NCBI GenBank assembly: GCA_035943095.1
Contig: DASZCN010000011.1
Span: 1-64,000, forward strand
From: AG41 sp035943095
GTDB taxonomy: Bacteria > Gemmatimonadota > Gemmatimonadetes > Gemmatimonadales > GWC2-71-9
Length of the DNA: 64,000 nt
Direction: 5' to 3'
A program made the position numbers and the translations under genes. The notes beneath the pieces are model-generated. The model saw only the letters and a program-made list of their open reading frames with translations. It was not told where the DNA came from and made no database searches. Numbering within the stretch: the stretch's first letter is position 1; every line of letters starts with the position of its first letter. This document shows positions 33,369-41,751 of this stretch, piece by piece.

Positions 33369-34192
33369 ACCGGCGTCCGGTGCGGCGATACCCGGGCACC
33401 GGACACCAGGGACCGGACACCTTGCATCATGCTCGTCCCCACTGCGCACCGGTTCGCCGCGTGTGCCACAAGCCTCCCCAGCGTCCCCAGTGAGTCGGGT
33501 CGCAGGCCCAGCGGAACCTCTCCCACGTCCCAGGCGTACACCGGCACGCGAGACAGATTGAGGAGCGATCCGTTCCCACAGACACCACCGAAGCCCAGCT
33601 CATAGCCCGCCGCGCGCGCCGCTGCCTCGACCTCCGCATCCCGGGCCCCGAACGGATAAGCCACCGCTCGCCCCGCTCCCGTCCCCAGCCTGCGGATCAG
33701 CGTCTCGCGCGATCGCTCGAGCTCCGCGGCCCTCTCGCCCTCGGCCAACCACGTCAAGCGGGCGTGGGATGCCGAATGCGACGCGAACTCGAACCCGCGG
33801 CTCTGCCACTGAGTGATCGCCTCCCAATCGAGGTGCCTGAGGCGGCGCCACGTGTACCGAACATCCCAGGCGTTGTCGCGACCGACGAAATCGGTCACGA
33901 GAAACGTCACGGCCGTGAACCCCAGGTCGGCAAGGACCGGATAGGCGTGCTCCGCGAGCGAGGCATAGCCGTCGTCGAAGGAAACGAGGAAGGAGCGTGG
34001 CGGAGGGACGGACGACCCGCCCGGCTGGGCTCGGCGAGTGAACTCATTCAGGGTGAGCGTCGTCCACCCCGCGTTCGCGAGCGCCGTCATCTGGCGTTGG
34101 AACACCGCGCCGCGCACCCGCGTGACGCCGAGCTCGAGCGGCCCGCCGACCCTGTGGTAGCACAGAACCGGAGGCCTGGCCGCGCGCGTCAC
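33365..34192 (-). CDS. Polysaccharide deacetylase (CE4/NodB domain)
   Basis: A 275-residue cytosolic-looking or non-classically exported protein with a NodB homology domain: PPVLCYHRVGGPLELG, SFLVSFDDGYASLAEHAYP (catalytic Asp and metal Asp), FEFASHSASHARLTWL (metal histidines) and AVAYPFGARDAEV. Members remove N-acetyl groups from surface glycans. The start is GTG at 34192, within the stop of the upstream kinase gene (GTGA). The last 20 or so residues (from MMQGVRSLVSG) are encoded by a period-7 repeat and have no family counterpart. Confidence 0.88.
   Translation of the reverse strand: MTRAARPPVLCYHRVGGPLELGVTRVRGAVFQRQMTALANAGWTTLTLNEFTRRAQPGGSSVPPPRSFLVSFDDGYASLAEHAYPVLADLGFTAVTFLVTDFVGRDNAWDVRYTWRRLRHLDWEAITQWQSRGFEFASHSASHARLTWLAEGERAAELERSRETLIRRLGTGAGRAVAYPFGARDAEVEAAARAAGYELGFGGVCGNGSLLNLSRVPVYAWDVGEVPLGLRPDSLGTLGRLVAHAANRCAVGTSMMQGVRSLVSGARVSPHRTPV
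33397..33424. repeat. Period-7 repeat in the 3' end of the deacetylase gene
   Basis: Units CACCGGA CACCAGG GACCGGA CACCTTG, preceded by a related GTCCGGT at 33375. It lies just past the fabI stop and within the deacetylase reading frame. Confidence 0.6.
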
Positions 34193-35016
34193 GCCAGGTC
34201 CCCGCCCGCGGACGGCCACACCCCGTTCGCCAAGGCCGCCGACGCGTCGGCGCAGCGCGACGCGGGCTCGGGGTCGCGACACCGCCGGCCCAGCTCGGCG
34301 AGCCAGGGAGGCACCGAGCGCATCTCCTCGGGCGAGCCCGCTCCATCGACCGGCGGCCGCCCCGTCAACATCTCGTGCAGAATCACACCCACGGCGAACA
34401 CATCGTCGCGTGCCCCCACGCCGGCGGCGCCATTCCGGCGCTCGGGTGCGAGGTACTCCGTGGTGCAGAGAGCCTCCACGATGGCGCCGTAGGCTTTTCC
34501 GCGAACGCTCGCGTCGAGCGAGCGTTCCACGGTGCTGAAGATGCCGGTGTCGGCGACCAGAACCTGTCCGTCCGCCAGGAGGACATGCTCGGGCTTCAGG
34601 TCGCCGTGGGCCACGCCCGCCGCGTGGGCATGCGCGAGCGCCGCGAGTATTTGGTGGAGGATTTCCACGGCGCGACGCAACGGGAGCTCACCTTGCCGAG
34701 CCACCCACGCGCGCAGCGTGGTGCCGTGGACGAACGGCCTGGTGTGGTAGACGAACGAGCCGGCACGGCCGCCGCCACGCGGGACGACGAGCCCGGGATG
34801 GGACAAGCGGTCGCCGAGGGCGATGAGGTTCGCGGCGAACCGCGACTCGTCGACACCGAGCGATAACGATGTGGGCAGGACCTTCACCAGCATCTCCGCC
34901 CCGGTGGACTGGTCGAGGGCCACGAACATACGACAGTCTCCGACCGGCCGGACTTCGCGCTCTACCCGGTAGGTCGGCCCCAGTACCTGCCCCAGCGCCC
35001 CGCGGATGTCGGCCAC
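34189..35016 (-). CDS. Divergent Ser/Thr kinase-like protein, possible pseudokinase
   Basis: A 275-residue single-domain kinase-like protein from GTG 35016. The glycine-rich loop is missing (REVRPVGDCRMFVALD), the VAIK lysine is kept as MLVKVLP, the catalytic loop is HGDLKPEHVLL (His replacing the metal-binding Asn), and DFG is DTG in VLVADTGIF. The APE region reads YLAPERR, and DDVFAVGVILHEMLTGRPP is normal. There is no membrane segment or sensor domain. The changes suggest weak or no catalysis. It sits between dut and the deacetylase, overlapping the latter by GTGA. Confidence 0.82.
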   Translation of the reverse strand: MADIRGALGQVLGPTYRVEREVRPVGDCRMFVALDQSTGAEMLVKVLPTSLSLGVDESRFAANLIALGDRLSHPGLVVPRGGGRAGSFVYHTRPFVHGTTLRAWVARQGELPLRRAVEILHQILAALAHAHAAGVAHGDLKPEHVLLADGQVLVADTGIFSTVERSLDASVRGKAYGAIVEALCTTEYLAPERRNGAAGVGARDDVFAVGVILHEMLTGRPPVDGAGSPEEMRSVPPWLAELGRRCRDPEPASRCADASAALANGVWPSAGGDLA

Positions 35017-35080
35017 GCACCAATACCTCGGCGACGGACGTTCGAAGCGTAACGCGAGAGGCCTTGGCTCGCTACGGACG

Positions 35081-35533
35081 TTAGGCGCCCGTACTCCCGA
35101 ATCCGCCCTGCCCTCGCTCGGTCGGCGGCAGCTCACTGACCTCCTCGAGCTCCACGGCCTCGACCCGTTGAAATACCAGCTGGGCGATCCGCATGCCCCA
35201 CTCCACCGCCACGGGCTCGGTGCCGAGGTTGATCATGGCGACCAGAAGTTCACCGCGGTAGTCCGAGTCGATGGTCGCAGGTGTGTTGGGGAGGGTCAGG
35301 CCGTGCTTCAACGCAAGGCCGGAACGGGGGCGAACCTGCGCTTCGTACCCCGGCGGGATGGCGAGCGCGAGCCCCGTCCGAACCAGACGACGCTCGAGGG
35401 GCTGAAGCGTGAAGTCCTGGTCGGCGCTGGCCAGGTCGTAGCCGGCGGCGCCGGCGGATTGTCTGGTCGGGAGAGGCAGGCCGTCGTGGTGCGGCAGTCG
35501 CAGGACCCGGACCACAGGCGGCCGCCTGACCAT
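35081..35533 (-). CDS. dut: dUTP diphosphatase
   Basis: A 150-residue trimeric dUTPase converting dUTP to dUMP. All five motifs appear: SAGAAGYDLASA, VRPRSGLALKHG, LPNTPATIDSDYRGELLVA (catalytic Asp), GMRIAQLVFQ and RGQGGFGSTGA. The ATG at 35533 follows directly after the ald stop; a GTG 3 bases earlier is an alternative. Confidence 0.96.
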   Translation of the reverse strand: MVRRPPVVRVLRLPHHDGLPLPTRQSAGAAGYDLASADQDFTLQPLERRLVRTGLALAIPPGYEAQVRPRSGLALKHGLTLPNTPATIDSDYRGELLVAMINLGTEPVAVEWGMRIAQLVFQRVEAVELEEVSELPPTERGQGGFGSTGA

Positions 35534-35537
35534 CACA

Positions 35538-36650
35538 TCACACCAGGGTCTTCGGGTCCGCGGAGGGAAGTCCGAACGTCTCGGCGACCGCGGGATAGAC
35601 CACTTTCCCCTCGATCACGTTGAGGCCCAGGAACAGAGCGGGGTCCTCTTTACAGGCCTGCTTCCAGCCAGTGCGCGCCAGGCGCTTGGCGTAGGGAAAC
35701 GTCGCGTTGGTGAGGCCGAGCGTCGAGGTGCGGGGGACCCCTCCGGGCATGTTGGCCACGGCATAATGAATGATGCCGTCCACCACGTACACGGGATTCT
35801 CGTGCGTCGTGGGTTTGCTCGTCTCGATGCACCCTCCCTGATCGACGGCCACGTCGACGATCACGGAACCAGGCTTCATGAGCTTCAGATCGTCGCGCCG
35901 TACCAGCTTCGGCGCCTTCGCTCCGGGGAGCAACACGGCGCCGATCACGAGGTCGGCTCGCCGGAGCTGCTCCATGAGGTTGTGGCGGTTCGAGTAGAGG
36001 AGATCGACGTTGGAGGGGAGTACATCGGCGAGGTAGCGCAGGCGGTCGAGCGAGAGATCGAGCAGCGTCACGCGCGCGCCCAGGCCGGCGGCCATCTTCG
36101 CCGCGTTCGCGCCGACCACGCCGCCGCCGATGATCAGCACCTCGGCGGGAAGGACACCGGGGACGCCTCCCAACAGAATGCCGCTTCCCCCGTACACCTT
36201 CTCCAGGTACTTGGCGCCCTCTTGCACCGCCATCCGCCCGGCCACCTCGCTCATCGGGGTGAGCAGCGGCAGCTCCCCCGAGCCGAGCTGCACCGTCTCG
36301 TAGGCGATCGCGATGATGCCCGACTTGATGACCGCCCGCGTGAGCGGCTCCGACGCGGCGAAGTGGAAGTACGTGAACACGACCTGGCCCTTGCGCATGC
36401 ACGGCCACTCGGGCTCGATCGGCTCCTTGACCTTGACGATCATGTCCGCCTTGGCCCACACCTCGCCCGCCTTCGTCACCAGGGTAGCGCCGGCCGCGCG
36501 GTACGCGTCGTCTCCGAAGCCCGATCCAACCCCCGCACCCTGCTCGATCAGCACGCTGTGGCCATCGCTCACCAGCGACTCCGCTCCCGCGGGCACGAGG
36601 GCCACGCGGTTCTCCGCCGTCTTGATTTCCTTGGGCACGCCGACGATCAT
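35538..36650 (-). CDS. ald: Alanine dehydrogenase
   Basis: A 370-residue NAD enzyme interconverting L-alanine and pyruvate plus ammonia. It has MIVGVPKEIKTAENRVALVP, the lysine and histidine segments VKVKEPIEPEW and FTYFHFAAS, the Rossmann motif IIGGGVVGANAAKMAAGLGA, and the terminal NMPGGVPRTSTLGLTNATFP. The ATG at 36650 has GGGAGAAGG upstream; the open frame to 36803 is overlap with the peptidase gene. It lies 10 bases after the M16 peptidase. Confidence 0.96.
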   Translation of the reverse strand: MIVGVPKEIKTAENRVALVPAGAESLVSDGHSVLIEQGAGVGSGFGDDAYRAAGATLVTKAGEVWAKADMIVKVKEPIEPEWPCMRKGQVVFTYFHFAASEPLTRAVIKSGIIAIAYETVQLGSGELPLLTPMSEVAGRMAVQEGAKYLEKVYGGSGILLGGVPGVLPAEVLIIGGGVVGANAAKMAAGLGARVTLLDLSLDRLRYLADVLPSNVDLLYSNRHNLMEQLRRADLVIGAVLLPGAKAPKLVRRDDLKLMKPGSVIVDVAVDQGGCIETSKPTTHENPVYVVDGIIHYAVANMPGGVPRTSTLGLTNATFPYAKRLARTGWKQACKEDPALFLGLNVIEGKVVYPAVAETFGLPSADPKTLV

Positions 36651-36660
36651 GCCTTCTCCC

Positions 36661-37929
36661 CTAGCTTTTACTCTCGGGCCCGAGCCACACAACTGTCTGG
36701 CGCTCCGGCGCGAAGAATTCCGCCGCGACCGCCGCGACCTCGTCTTCCGTAAGCTCCCCAACCGTCGCCAGCACCTGATCGAGGCTCTGGTATGGCTCGC
36801 CATGAACGGGGAAAGCGGCCAAACGATACATCCGCGCCGACGGACTCTCCAGAGACAACATCAGCTGGCCACGGGTCTGCTGCTTTGCGGCGGCGAGTGC
36901 CTCGCCCCGCAGGCCCTCGCGGGCGAGCTTGCCGTATTCCTCGCGAATCGCCGCTTCGGCCTGGGACGCCGTCTTGGGTTGCGTGCCGACGTACACACCG
37001 GTTACACCGACCTGCCGGTAGAAACTGGTAAACGCGTAGATCCCGTAGGCCAGGCCTAGCTCTTCACGGATCCGCTGAAACAACCGGCTGGACATCCCGC
37101 CGCCGAAGACGTTCGCCAGCACGAGCAAGGCGTACTTCCGGCGATCGGCGTACGGCACCGAATCGGTCGCGAACACGATGTGGGTCTGCGCGGTGTCCTT
37201 CTGGTGACGAGCCGCCGTCCCGCGAATGGCAGTGGGAGGGGGTGCCGTGGCCGTCGTCCCTAGCCGGTTGCGGGATGCGGGTTCGAACCAGCCGTGCTGC
37301 TCGAGCCCTTGGAGCAGCTCCTCGTGGGCCAGATTGCCCGCCGCGGCAATGACGCAGTTGGCCGGAAAGTAGGCTCCGGCATGCAGCTGCTTGAGATCGT
37401 CAGTCGAGAGCGCGCTGACCGTGTCGCGCGTGCCGAGAATGGAGTAACCGTATGGATGCTTGGGCCAGAGGGCCTGGTAGGAGAAATCGAAGACCTGGTC
37501 GTCCGGCGTGTCCTCGACCGTGTTGATCTCCTCGAGTACGACGTTCCGCTCGAGCTCCAGGTCCCCCGCCCGGAGCACCGGGTTGCGGACGAGGTCGGTC
37601 AGCACGTCGAGCGCCTGCGGGAGGTCGGTGTCCAAGACTCGGGCCTGGAACGCGGTGGTATCGCGAGAGGTATACGCGTCGAGTGAACCGCCGCGGGCCT
37701 CGAGCGCGAGCGCGATCTGTTGCGCCGTACGCCGCTCGGTGCCCTTGAATACCATGTGCTCGAGCAGGTGGGATACGCCCATCTTGGGGCGGGGCTCGTT
37801 CGCGCTGGCGCTCCGCACCCAAATCCCCACCGCCACCGAGCGCACGCTGGGCACTCGCTCCGAGAGCACGATCACACCGCTCGGCGCGGTGGTCTGAAAG
37901 ATCTCCCGGTCGAGCCGGACCGTCTCCAT
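36661..37929 (-). CDS. M16-family zinc metallopeptidase
   Basis: A 422-residue processing-peptidase-like enzyme. The inverted zinc motif HLLEH is at 54-58, the downstream glutamate region is NVVLEEINTVEDTPDD, and the second half has FATDSVPYADRRKYALLVLA and GGGMSSRLFQRIREELGLAY. No signal peptide. Such genes often follow pnp in bacteria; the cellular substrate is unknown. The ATG overlaps the pnp stop (TGATG). Confidence 0.93.
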   Translation of the reverse strand: METVRLDREIFQTTAPSGVIVLSERVPSVRSVAVGIWVRSASANEPRPKMGVSHLLEHMVFKGTERRTAQQIALALEARGGSLDAYTSRDTTAFQARVLDTDLPQALDVLTDLVRNPVLRAGDLELERNVVLEEINTVEDTPDDQVFDFSYQALWPKHPYGYSILGTRDTVSALSTDDLKQLHAGAYFPANCVIAAAGNLAHEELLQGLEQHGWFEPASRNRLGTTATAPPPTAIRGTAARHQKDTAQTHIVFATDSVPYADRRKYALLVLANVFGGGMSSRLFQRIREELGLAYGIYAFTSFYRQVGVTGVYVGTQPKTASQAEAAIREEYGKLAREGLRGEALAAAKQQTRGQLMLSLESPSARMYRLAAFPVHGEPYQSLDQVLATVGELTEDEVAAVAAEFFAPERQTVVWLGPESKS

Positions 37930-40025
37930 CAGTGGGAGCGCGCGGGCTCCGGCTTCTCCAGGAGCGCTTTCCTCGACAACCGCATGCGACCGCGCTCGTC
38001 CACCTCGAGCAGTTTCACGCGAACGTGGTCGCCTTTCTTCACGACGTCCTCGGTGCGCTCGGTGCGGCCGTGCTGCAGCTCGGAGATGTGGAGCAGCCCC
38101 TCCACGCCCGGCAGGATCTCGATGAATGCGCCGAACGCAGTAGTGCTCTTTACCACGCCCTCGTAGATCTTGCCGACCTCAGGCTCCTGCACCAACCCCT
38201 GGACCATGTCGCGCGCCCGCTCGCCACCCTCGCCCACCGCGGAGATCGTCACGAGCCCGTTGTCGTCCACGTTGATCTCGGCGCCGGTCTGCTCCTGTAT
38301 CGCCCGGATGGTCTTGCCCTTGGGCCCAATCAGGTCGCCGATCTTGTCCGGCCGGATCTGGATCGTGATGATGCGCGGCGCGTACTTGGACAGCTGCGAG
38401 CGGGGCTTCGGAATCGCCTGGTCCATGATGTCGAGGATATGCAACCGGGCCCGCTTCGCTTTCTCGAGCGCCTCGGTGATGATCTTGAAGTCGAGTCCGG
38501 CGATCTTGATGTCCATCTGGATCGAGGTGACGCCCTCACGGGTACCGGCGACCTTGAAGTCCATGTCGCCCAGGTGATCCTCGGTGCCGAGAATGTCCGT
38601 GAGCACCGCCACGCGGTCGCCTTCCTTAATCAGCCCCATGGCGATCCCGGCACACGCCCCCGTCATCGGCACGCCGGCGTCGAACAACGCCAGCGAGCCG
38701 CCGCATACGGTCGCCATGGACGACGAGCCGTTCGATTCCAGGATGTCCGAGACGATCCGGATCGTGTAGGGGAACTGGTCGTAGGGCGGGAGCAGCGCCT
38801 GCAGCGCGCGCTCGGCCAACGCGCCATGCCCCACCTCGCGGCGGGACGTGCCGCGAATCGGCCGCACTTCCCCGGTCGAGAACGGCGGGAAGTTGTAGTG
38901 CAGCATGAACGACTTGGACGTCTCCTGCGCGACGTCGATCGAGTCGATCCGCTGCTCGTCGGACACCGTGCCGAGGGTCGCCGATACCAGCGCCTGCGTC
39001 TGCCCGCGGGTGAACAGGGCGGAGCCGTGCGTGCGTGGCAGGACGCCCACCTCGCAGCTGATGGGTCGGACGGTGTCCAGGTCGCGGCCGTCAACGCGCT
39101 CCGCGTGCGTGAGCACCTGCTCGCGCATCGTGCGGTATTCGATGTCCTCGATCACGTTCGCGACGTCTTTCACGTTGTCGGGGAACTCGGCCGCGAGCTG
39201 CTCCTGGATCGTGGCCTTCAGCGCCCCGAGGGCCTGCGCCCGCTCCGCCTTCTCGGGCAGGTTGAGCGCTTCCGTGACTCGCGCCTCCGCCAGGGCCTTC
39301 ACACGGTCGACCAGCTCCGTCGGGGGTTCGACTTTGGTCCACTCCATCTTGGGCTGACGCATCTCGGCCACGAGCTCCTGCGCCGCGTCCAGCAGCTCGC
39401 GAATGCCCTTCTGCGCCACCTCGAGCCCTTTCACGATTTCGGCCTCCGTGAGCTCGAGCGCCCCGCCCTCCACCATCACGATCGAATCCTTCGAGCCGGA
39501 CACGACCATGTCCACGTCGGAGAATTCGAGCTGCTGGAACGTGGGATTCAAGATCCAGGCGCCCTCGACCCGGCCCACCCGCACCGCGGCGATCGGGCCG
39601 TTCCATGGCACCTTGGACATCGTCAACGCGGCCGAGGCGGCCGTCAGACCCAGGACGTCGGCGTCGTTCTCCTGATCCGCCGAGAGCACGTACACGAATA
39701 CCTGGACCTCGTTCTTGAACCCTTCGGGGAAGAGCGGCCGGACCGAGCGATCGATCACCCGCGCCGCGAGGATCTCCTCGTCCGACGGCCGGCCTTCACG
39801 CTTCAAAAAGCCGCCGGGGATCTTGCCGGCGGCGTAGGCCTTCTCGCGGTATTCGACGGTCAGTGGAAAGAACGGGAGGGTCGAGACGTTGTCCGACACC
39901 GTCACCGTGGCGAGCACGACCGTCTCCCCGAACTGCACGAGGCAGGAGCCCGCGGCCTGTTTGGCCAGGCGGCCTGCCTCGAGCTTCAGGGCGCGGCCCG
40001 CGAAGTTGCGTTCGACGTGTTTCAC
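37929..40025 (-). CDS. pnp: Polyribonucleotide nucleotidyltransferase (PNPase)
   Basis: A 698-residue exoribonuclease that phosphorolyses RNA 3' ends and is a degradosome component. Domain order: RNase PH 1 (1-145, with SCLVQFGETVVLATVTVSD), helical linker, RNase PH 2 (about 320-545, with TSRREVGHGALAERALQALL and GGSLALFDAGVPMTG), KH (about 560-615, IGPKGKTIRAIQEQTGAEI) and S1 (about 625-690, YEGVVKSTTAFGAFIEILPG). The start is GTG. An rpsO-pnp hairpin precedes it, a typical site of autoregulation. Confidence 0.97.
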   Translation of the reverse strand: MKHVERNFAGRALKLEAGRLAKQAAGSCLVQFGETVVLATVTVSDNVSTLPFFPLTVEYREKAYAAGKIPGGFLKREGRPSDEEILAARVIDRSVRPLFPEGFKNEVQVFVYVLSADQENDADVLGLTAASAALTMSKVPWNGPIAAVRVGRVEGAWILNPTFQQLEFSDVDMVVSGSKDSIVMVEGGALELTEAEIVKGLEVAQKGIRELLDAAQELVAEMRQPKMEWTKVEPPTELVDRVKALAEARVTEALNLPEKAERAQALGALKATIQEQLAAEFPDNVKDVANVIEDIEYRTMREQVLTHAERVDGRDLDTVRPISCEVGVLPRTHGSALFTRGQTQALVSATLGTVSDEQRIDSIDVAQETSKSFMLHYNFPPFSTGEVRPIRGTSRREVGHGALAERALQALLPPYDQFPYTIRIVSDILESNGSSSMATVCGGSLALFDAGVPMTGACAGIAMGLIKEGDRVAVLTDILGTEDHLGDMDFKVAGTREGVTSIQMDIKIAGLDFKIITEALEKAKRARLHILDIMDQAIPKPRSQLSKYAPRIITIQIRPDKIGDLIGPKGKTIRAIQEQTGAEINVDDNGLVTISAVGEGGERARDMVQGLVQEPEVGKIYEGVVKSTTAFGAFIEILPGVEGLLHISELQHGRTERTEDVVKKGDHVRVKLLEVDERGRMRLSRKALLEKPEPARSH

Positions 40026-40060
40026 CAGATTGCCTGTCTAGAGCACAAAGAAATGCGCGA

Positions 40061-40087
40061 GGCGCCCCGGTGCTCTTCCGGGGCGCC
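40061..40087 (-). terminator. rpsO-pnp intercistronic hairpin
   Basis: A perfect 10-bp stem (40061-40070 with 40078-40087) and 7-base loop, followed on the minus strand by a T-containing stretch. It lies between the rpsO stop and the pnp start, where other bacteria have a partial terminator and RNase III site controlling pnp. Confidence 0.7.
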
Positions 40088-40106
40088 CAACGCGACGCCA
40101 GCGGTG

Positions 40107-40364
40107 TCAATGGCGGAGACCGAGCTCGTCGATGAGCTGCCGATACCGCTCCAGGTCGGCGCGCTTCAGGTACTCGAGCAGGCGGCGGCGCTGCGAAACC
40201 ATCTTGAGCAGCCCGCGCTGGCCGTGAAAGTCCTTGGCGTGCACCCGGAAGTGATCGGTGAGGCTGTTGATCCGCTCGGTGAGCAGCGCGATCTGGACCG
40301 GGGCCGACCCCGTGTCGCCCTCGTGCTGCCCGTACTTCCTGACCGGCGTCGTCTTGTCGTACAT
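40107..40364 (-). CDS. rpsO: 30S ribosomal protein S15
   Basis: An 85-residue S15, which binds the central domain of 16S rRNA. Family features are GSAPVQIALLTERINSLTDH, HAKDFHGQRGLLKMVSQRRR and LLEYLKRADLERYRQLI. The start is ATG, with GGGAACTGGAACAG in front. It heads the rpsO-pnp-M16-ald-dut-kinase-deacetylase run. Confidence 0.97.
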   Translation of the reverse strand: MYDKTTPVRKYGQHEGDTGSAPVQIALLTERINSLTDHFRVHAKDFHGQRGLLKMVSQRRRLLEYLKRADLERYRQLIDELGLRH

Positions 40365-40397
40365 CTGTTCCAGTTCCCTAATTGTTGAGAGCGCAGT

Positions 40398-40426
40398 AAC
40401 TTAGACCGCCAATACTGGTTTGTAAA
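40398..40426 (-). promoter_or_regulatory. Promoter for rpsO
   Basis: Minus strand: TTTACA (40426-40421), 17-base spacer, TAAGTT (40403-40398), about 33 bases before the rpsO ATG. The divergent kinase GTG starts only 9 bases beyond the -35 box. Confidence 0.65.
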
Positions 40427-40434
40427 GCCCTCGT

Positions 40435-41349
40435 GTGACGAACGCGCCCCCCCCGCCCTCCCCGCCCCCGGCACCCCCGGGGCCCACCGACCTCGTTGGC
40501 CGTACCGTCGGCCCCTACGACATCGAGCGTCTGCTTGGCGAGGGCGGATTCGCGTGGGTATTTGCGGGTCGCGAGCTGGACGGCAGCCCGGTCGCGGTCA
40601 AGGTGTTGATGCCGCGCTACGCCGGCGATCCCCAGTTCGAGAAACGGTTCCGCAACGAGGCCGAGACTAGTGCGCAACTGCGCCACCCCAACATCATCCG
40701 CATCCGGTTCGTGGCGCGCTCCGGGAGCTACGTGTACTTCGGGATGGACCTGTGCATCGACTCGCTCGCCGCGCGGCTCGCCCGCGAGGGCCCGCTCCCC
40801 GAAGTCGACATCGTCCGCATCGCGGGGAACGTGGCGCGAGGACTCGCCTTCGCCCACGGGCAGGGTTTCATCCACCGCGATCTCAAGCCCGGCAACATCC
40901 TGCTCCACTCGGACGGCAGCGCCGTCATCTCGGATTTCGGCATCGCGCGCGCCCTGTCGGGCTACGTCGCCTCGACCGGCGTGAACATGACCATCGGGAC
41001 CCCGCAGTACCTTTCGCCCGAGCAGGCGCAGGGTCGACCGCTCGATCAACGCGTGGATTTCTACGCCCTGGGCGTGACCCTCTACAAGGCGGCGACGGGG
41101 GAAGTGCCGTTCGCCTCCATGGACTGGTTCGAGCTCGCGCGGATGCACGTGGAGGACGCGCCACCGTCGCTCCGCAAGAAACGGCCGGAACTCTCGAAAC
41201 GCTTCGAGCGCGTCGTGATGAAATGCCTCGCGAAGCACCCTGACGACCGGTACCCCGATGCCACGGCTCTGCTTGTCGATCTCGCCGCGGTGGACGGGCG
41301 CGTGCCCGAGCCGCGGTGGTCTCGGTGGCAACGCTGGTGGTCAGGCTGA
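40435..41349 (+). CDS. Ser/Thr protein kinase
   Basis: A 304-residue soluble Hanks-type kinase with all catalytic elements: proline-rich leader (about 4-17), LLGEGGFAWVFAGREL (glycine loop), VAVKVL (Lys), HRDLKPGNILL (catalytic loop), SDFGIARAL, GTPQYLSPEQAQGRP (activation segment and APE equivalent) and FYALGVTLYKAATGEVPF. It lacks a membrane anchor, PASTA or TPR region. It is transcribed divergently from rpsO and ends 9 bases inside the convergent small gene. Confidence 0.94.
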   Translation: MTNAPPPPSPPPAPPGPTDLVGRTVGPYDIERLLGEGGFAWVFAGRELDGSPVAVKVLMPRYAGDPQFEKRFRNEAETSAQLRHPNIIRIRFVARSGSYVYFGMDLCIDSLAARLAREGPLPEVDIVRIAGNVARGLAFAHGQGFIHRDLKPGNILLHSDGSAVISDFGIARALSGYVASTGVNMTIGTPQYLSPEQAQGRPLDQRVDFYALGVTLYKAATGEVPFASMDWFELARMHVEDAPPSLRKKRPELSKRFERVVMKCLAKHPDDRYPDATALLVDLAAVDGRVPEPRWSRWQRWWSG

Positions 41350-41751
41350 GGGGCTGAGCAGCCGCTGGATCGCTCCGACAATCCGCGCGAGCACACCCGG
41401 CGCGGGCGCCTGGGCCGGTGGAGTGGAAATCACACCCGTCGTCCGGTGGCTCTCGAGGTAGGCCTCGACCGCGCGCCGGAGCTCCTGCTCGTGCTGTTGG
41501 GGAAACGAGCGCTCCGCGAGGCGGATGTCGAAGCCCTGCCCGCCCCCGCCGACGCCGCCGAGCTCCACGATCCCCGGCGAGGCCCGATCGATGATCTCGA
41601 TCAACGGACCCAACCCGTCCCGGGTCCCCGGGGTGTCGTTCCGTCCGTAATACGCCGTCGCGATCGTGATCACGAGGCGTTCCGCTTTCAGGCGTCCCGC
41701 GACGTAGTCTTGGAGCGTCTCTCTAATGCGGGAGGATTCGGAGGACATCAT
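41341..41751 (-). CDS. Small hypothetical protein downstream of rseP
   Basis: A 136-residue soluble protein I do not recognise. It starts with two ATGs (41751/41748) inside the last 29 bases of rseP, which implies coupling. The middle is glycine-rich (VELGGVGGGGQGFDIRLAER), followed by a helix with EQELRRAVEAYLESHR and a Pro/Ala-rich linker before a short hydrophobic C-terminus (VLARIVGAIQRLLSPSA) that could be amphipathic. No catalytic motif seen. Confidence 0.7.
   Translation of the reverse strand: MMSSESSRIRETLQDYVAGRLKAERLVITIATAYYGRNDTPGTRDGLGPLIEIIDRASPGIVELGGVGGGGQGFDIRLAERSFPQQHEQELRRAVEAYLESHRTTGVISTPPAQAPAPGVLARIVGAIQRLLSPSA

Noticed and set aside
37932..40388. An 818-residue open frame on the plus strand opposite pnp and rpsO
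   Set aside because: It is antisense to two conserved genes, is rich in His/Arg/Leu low-complexity sequence and shows no domain; high GC makes such long shadows common.
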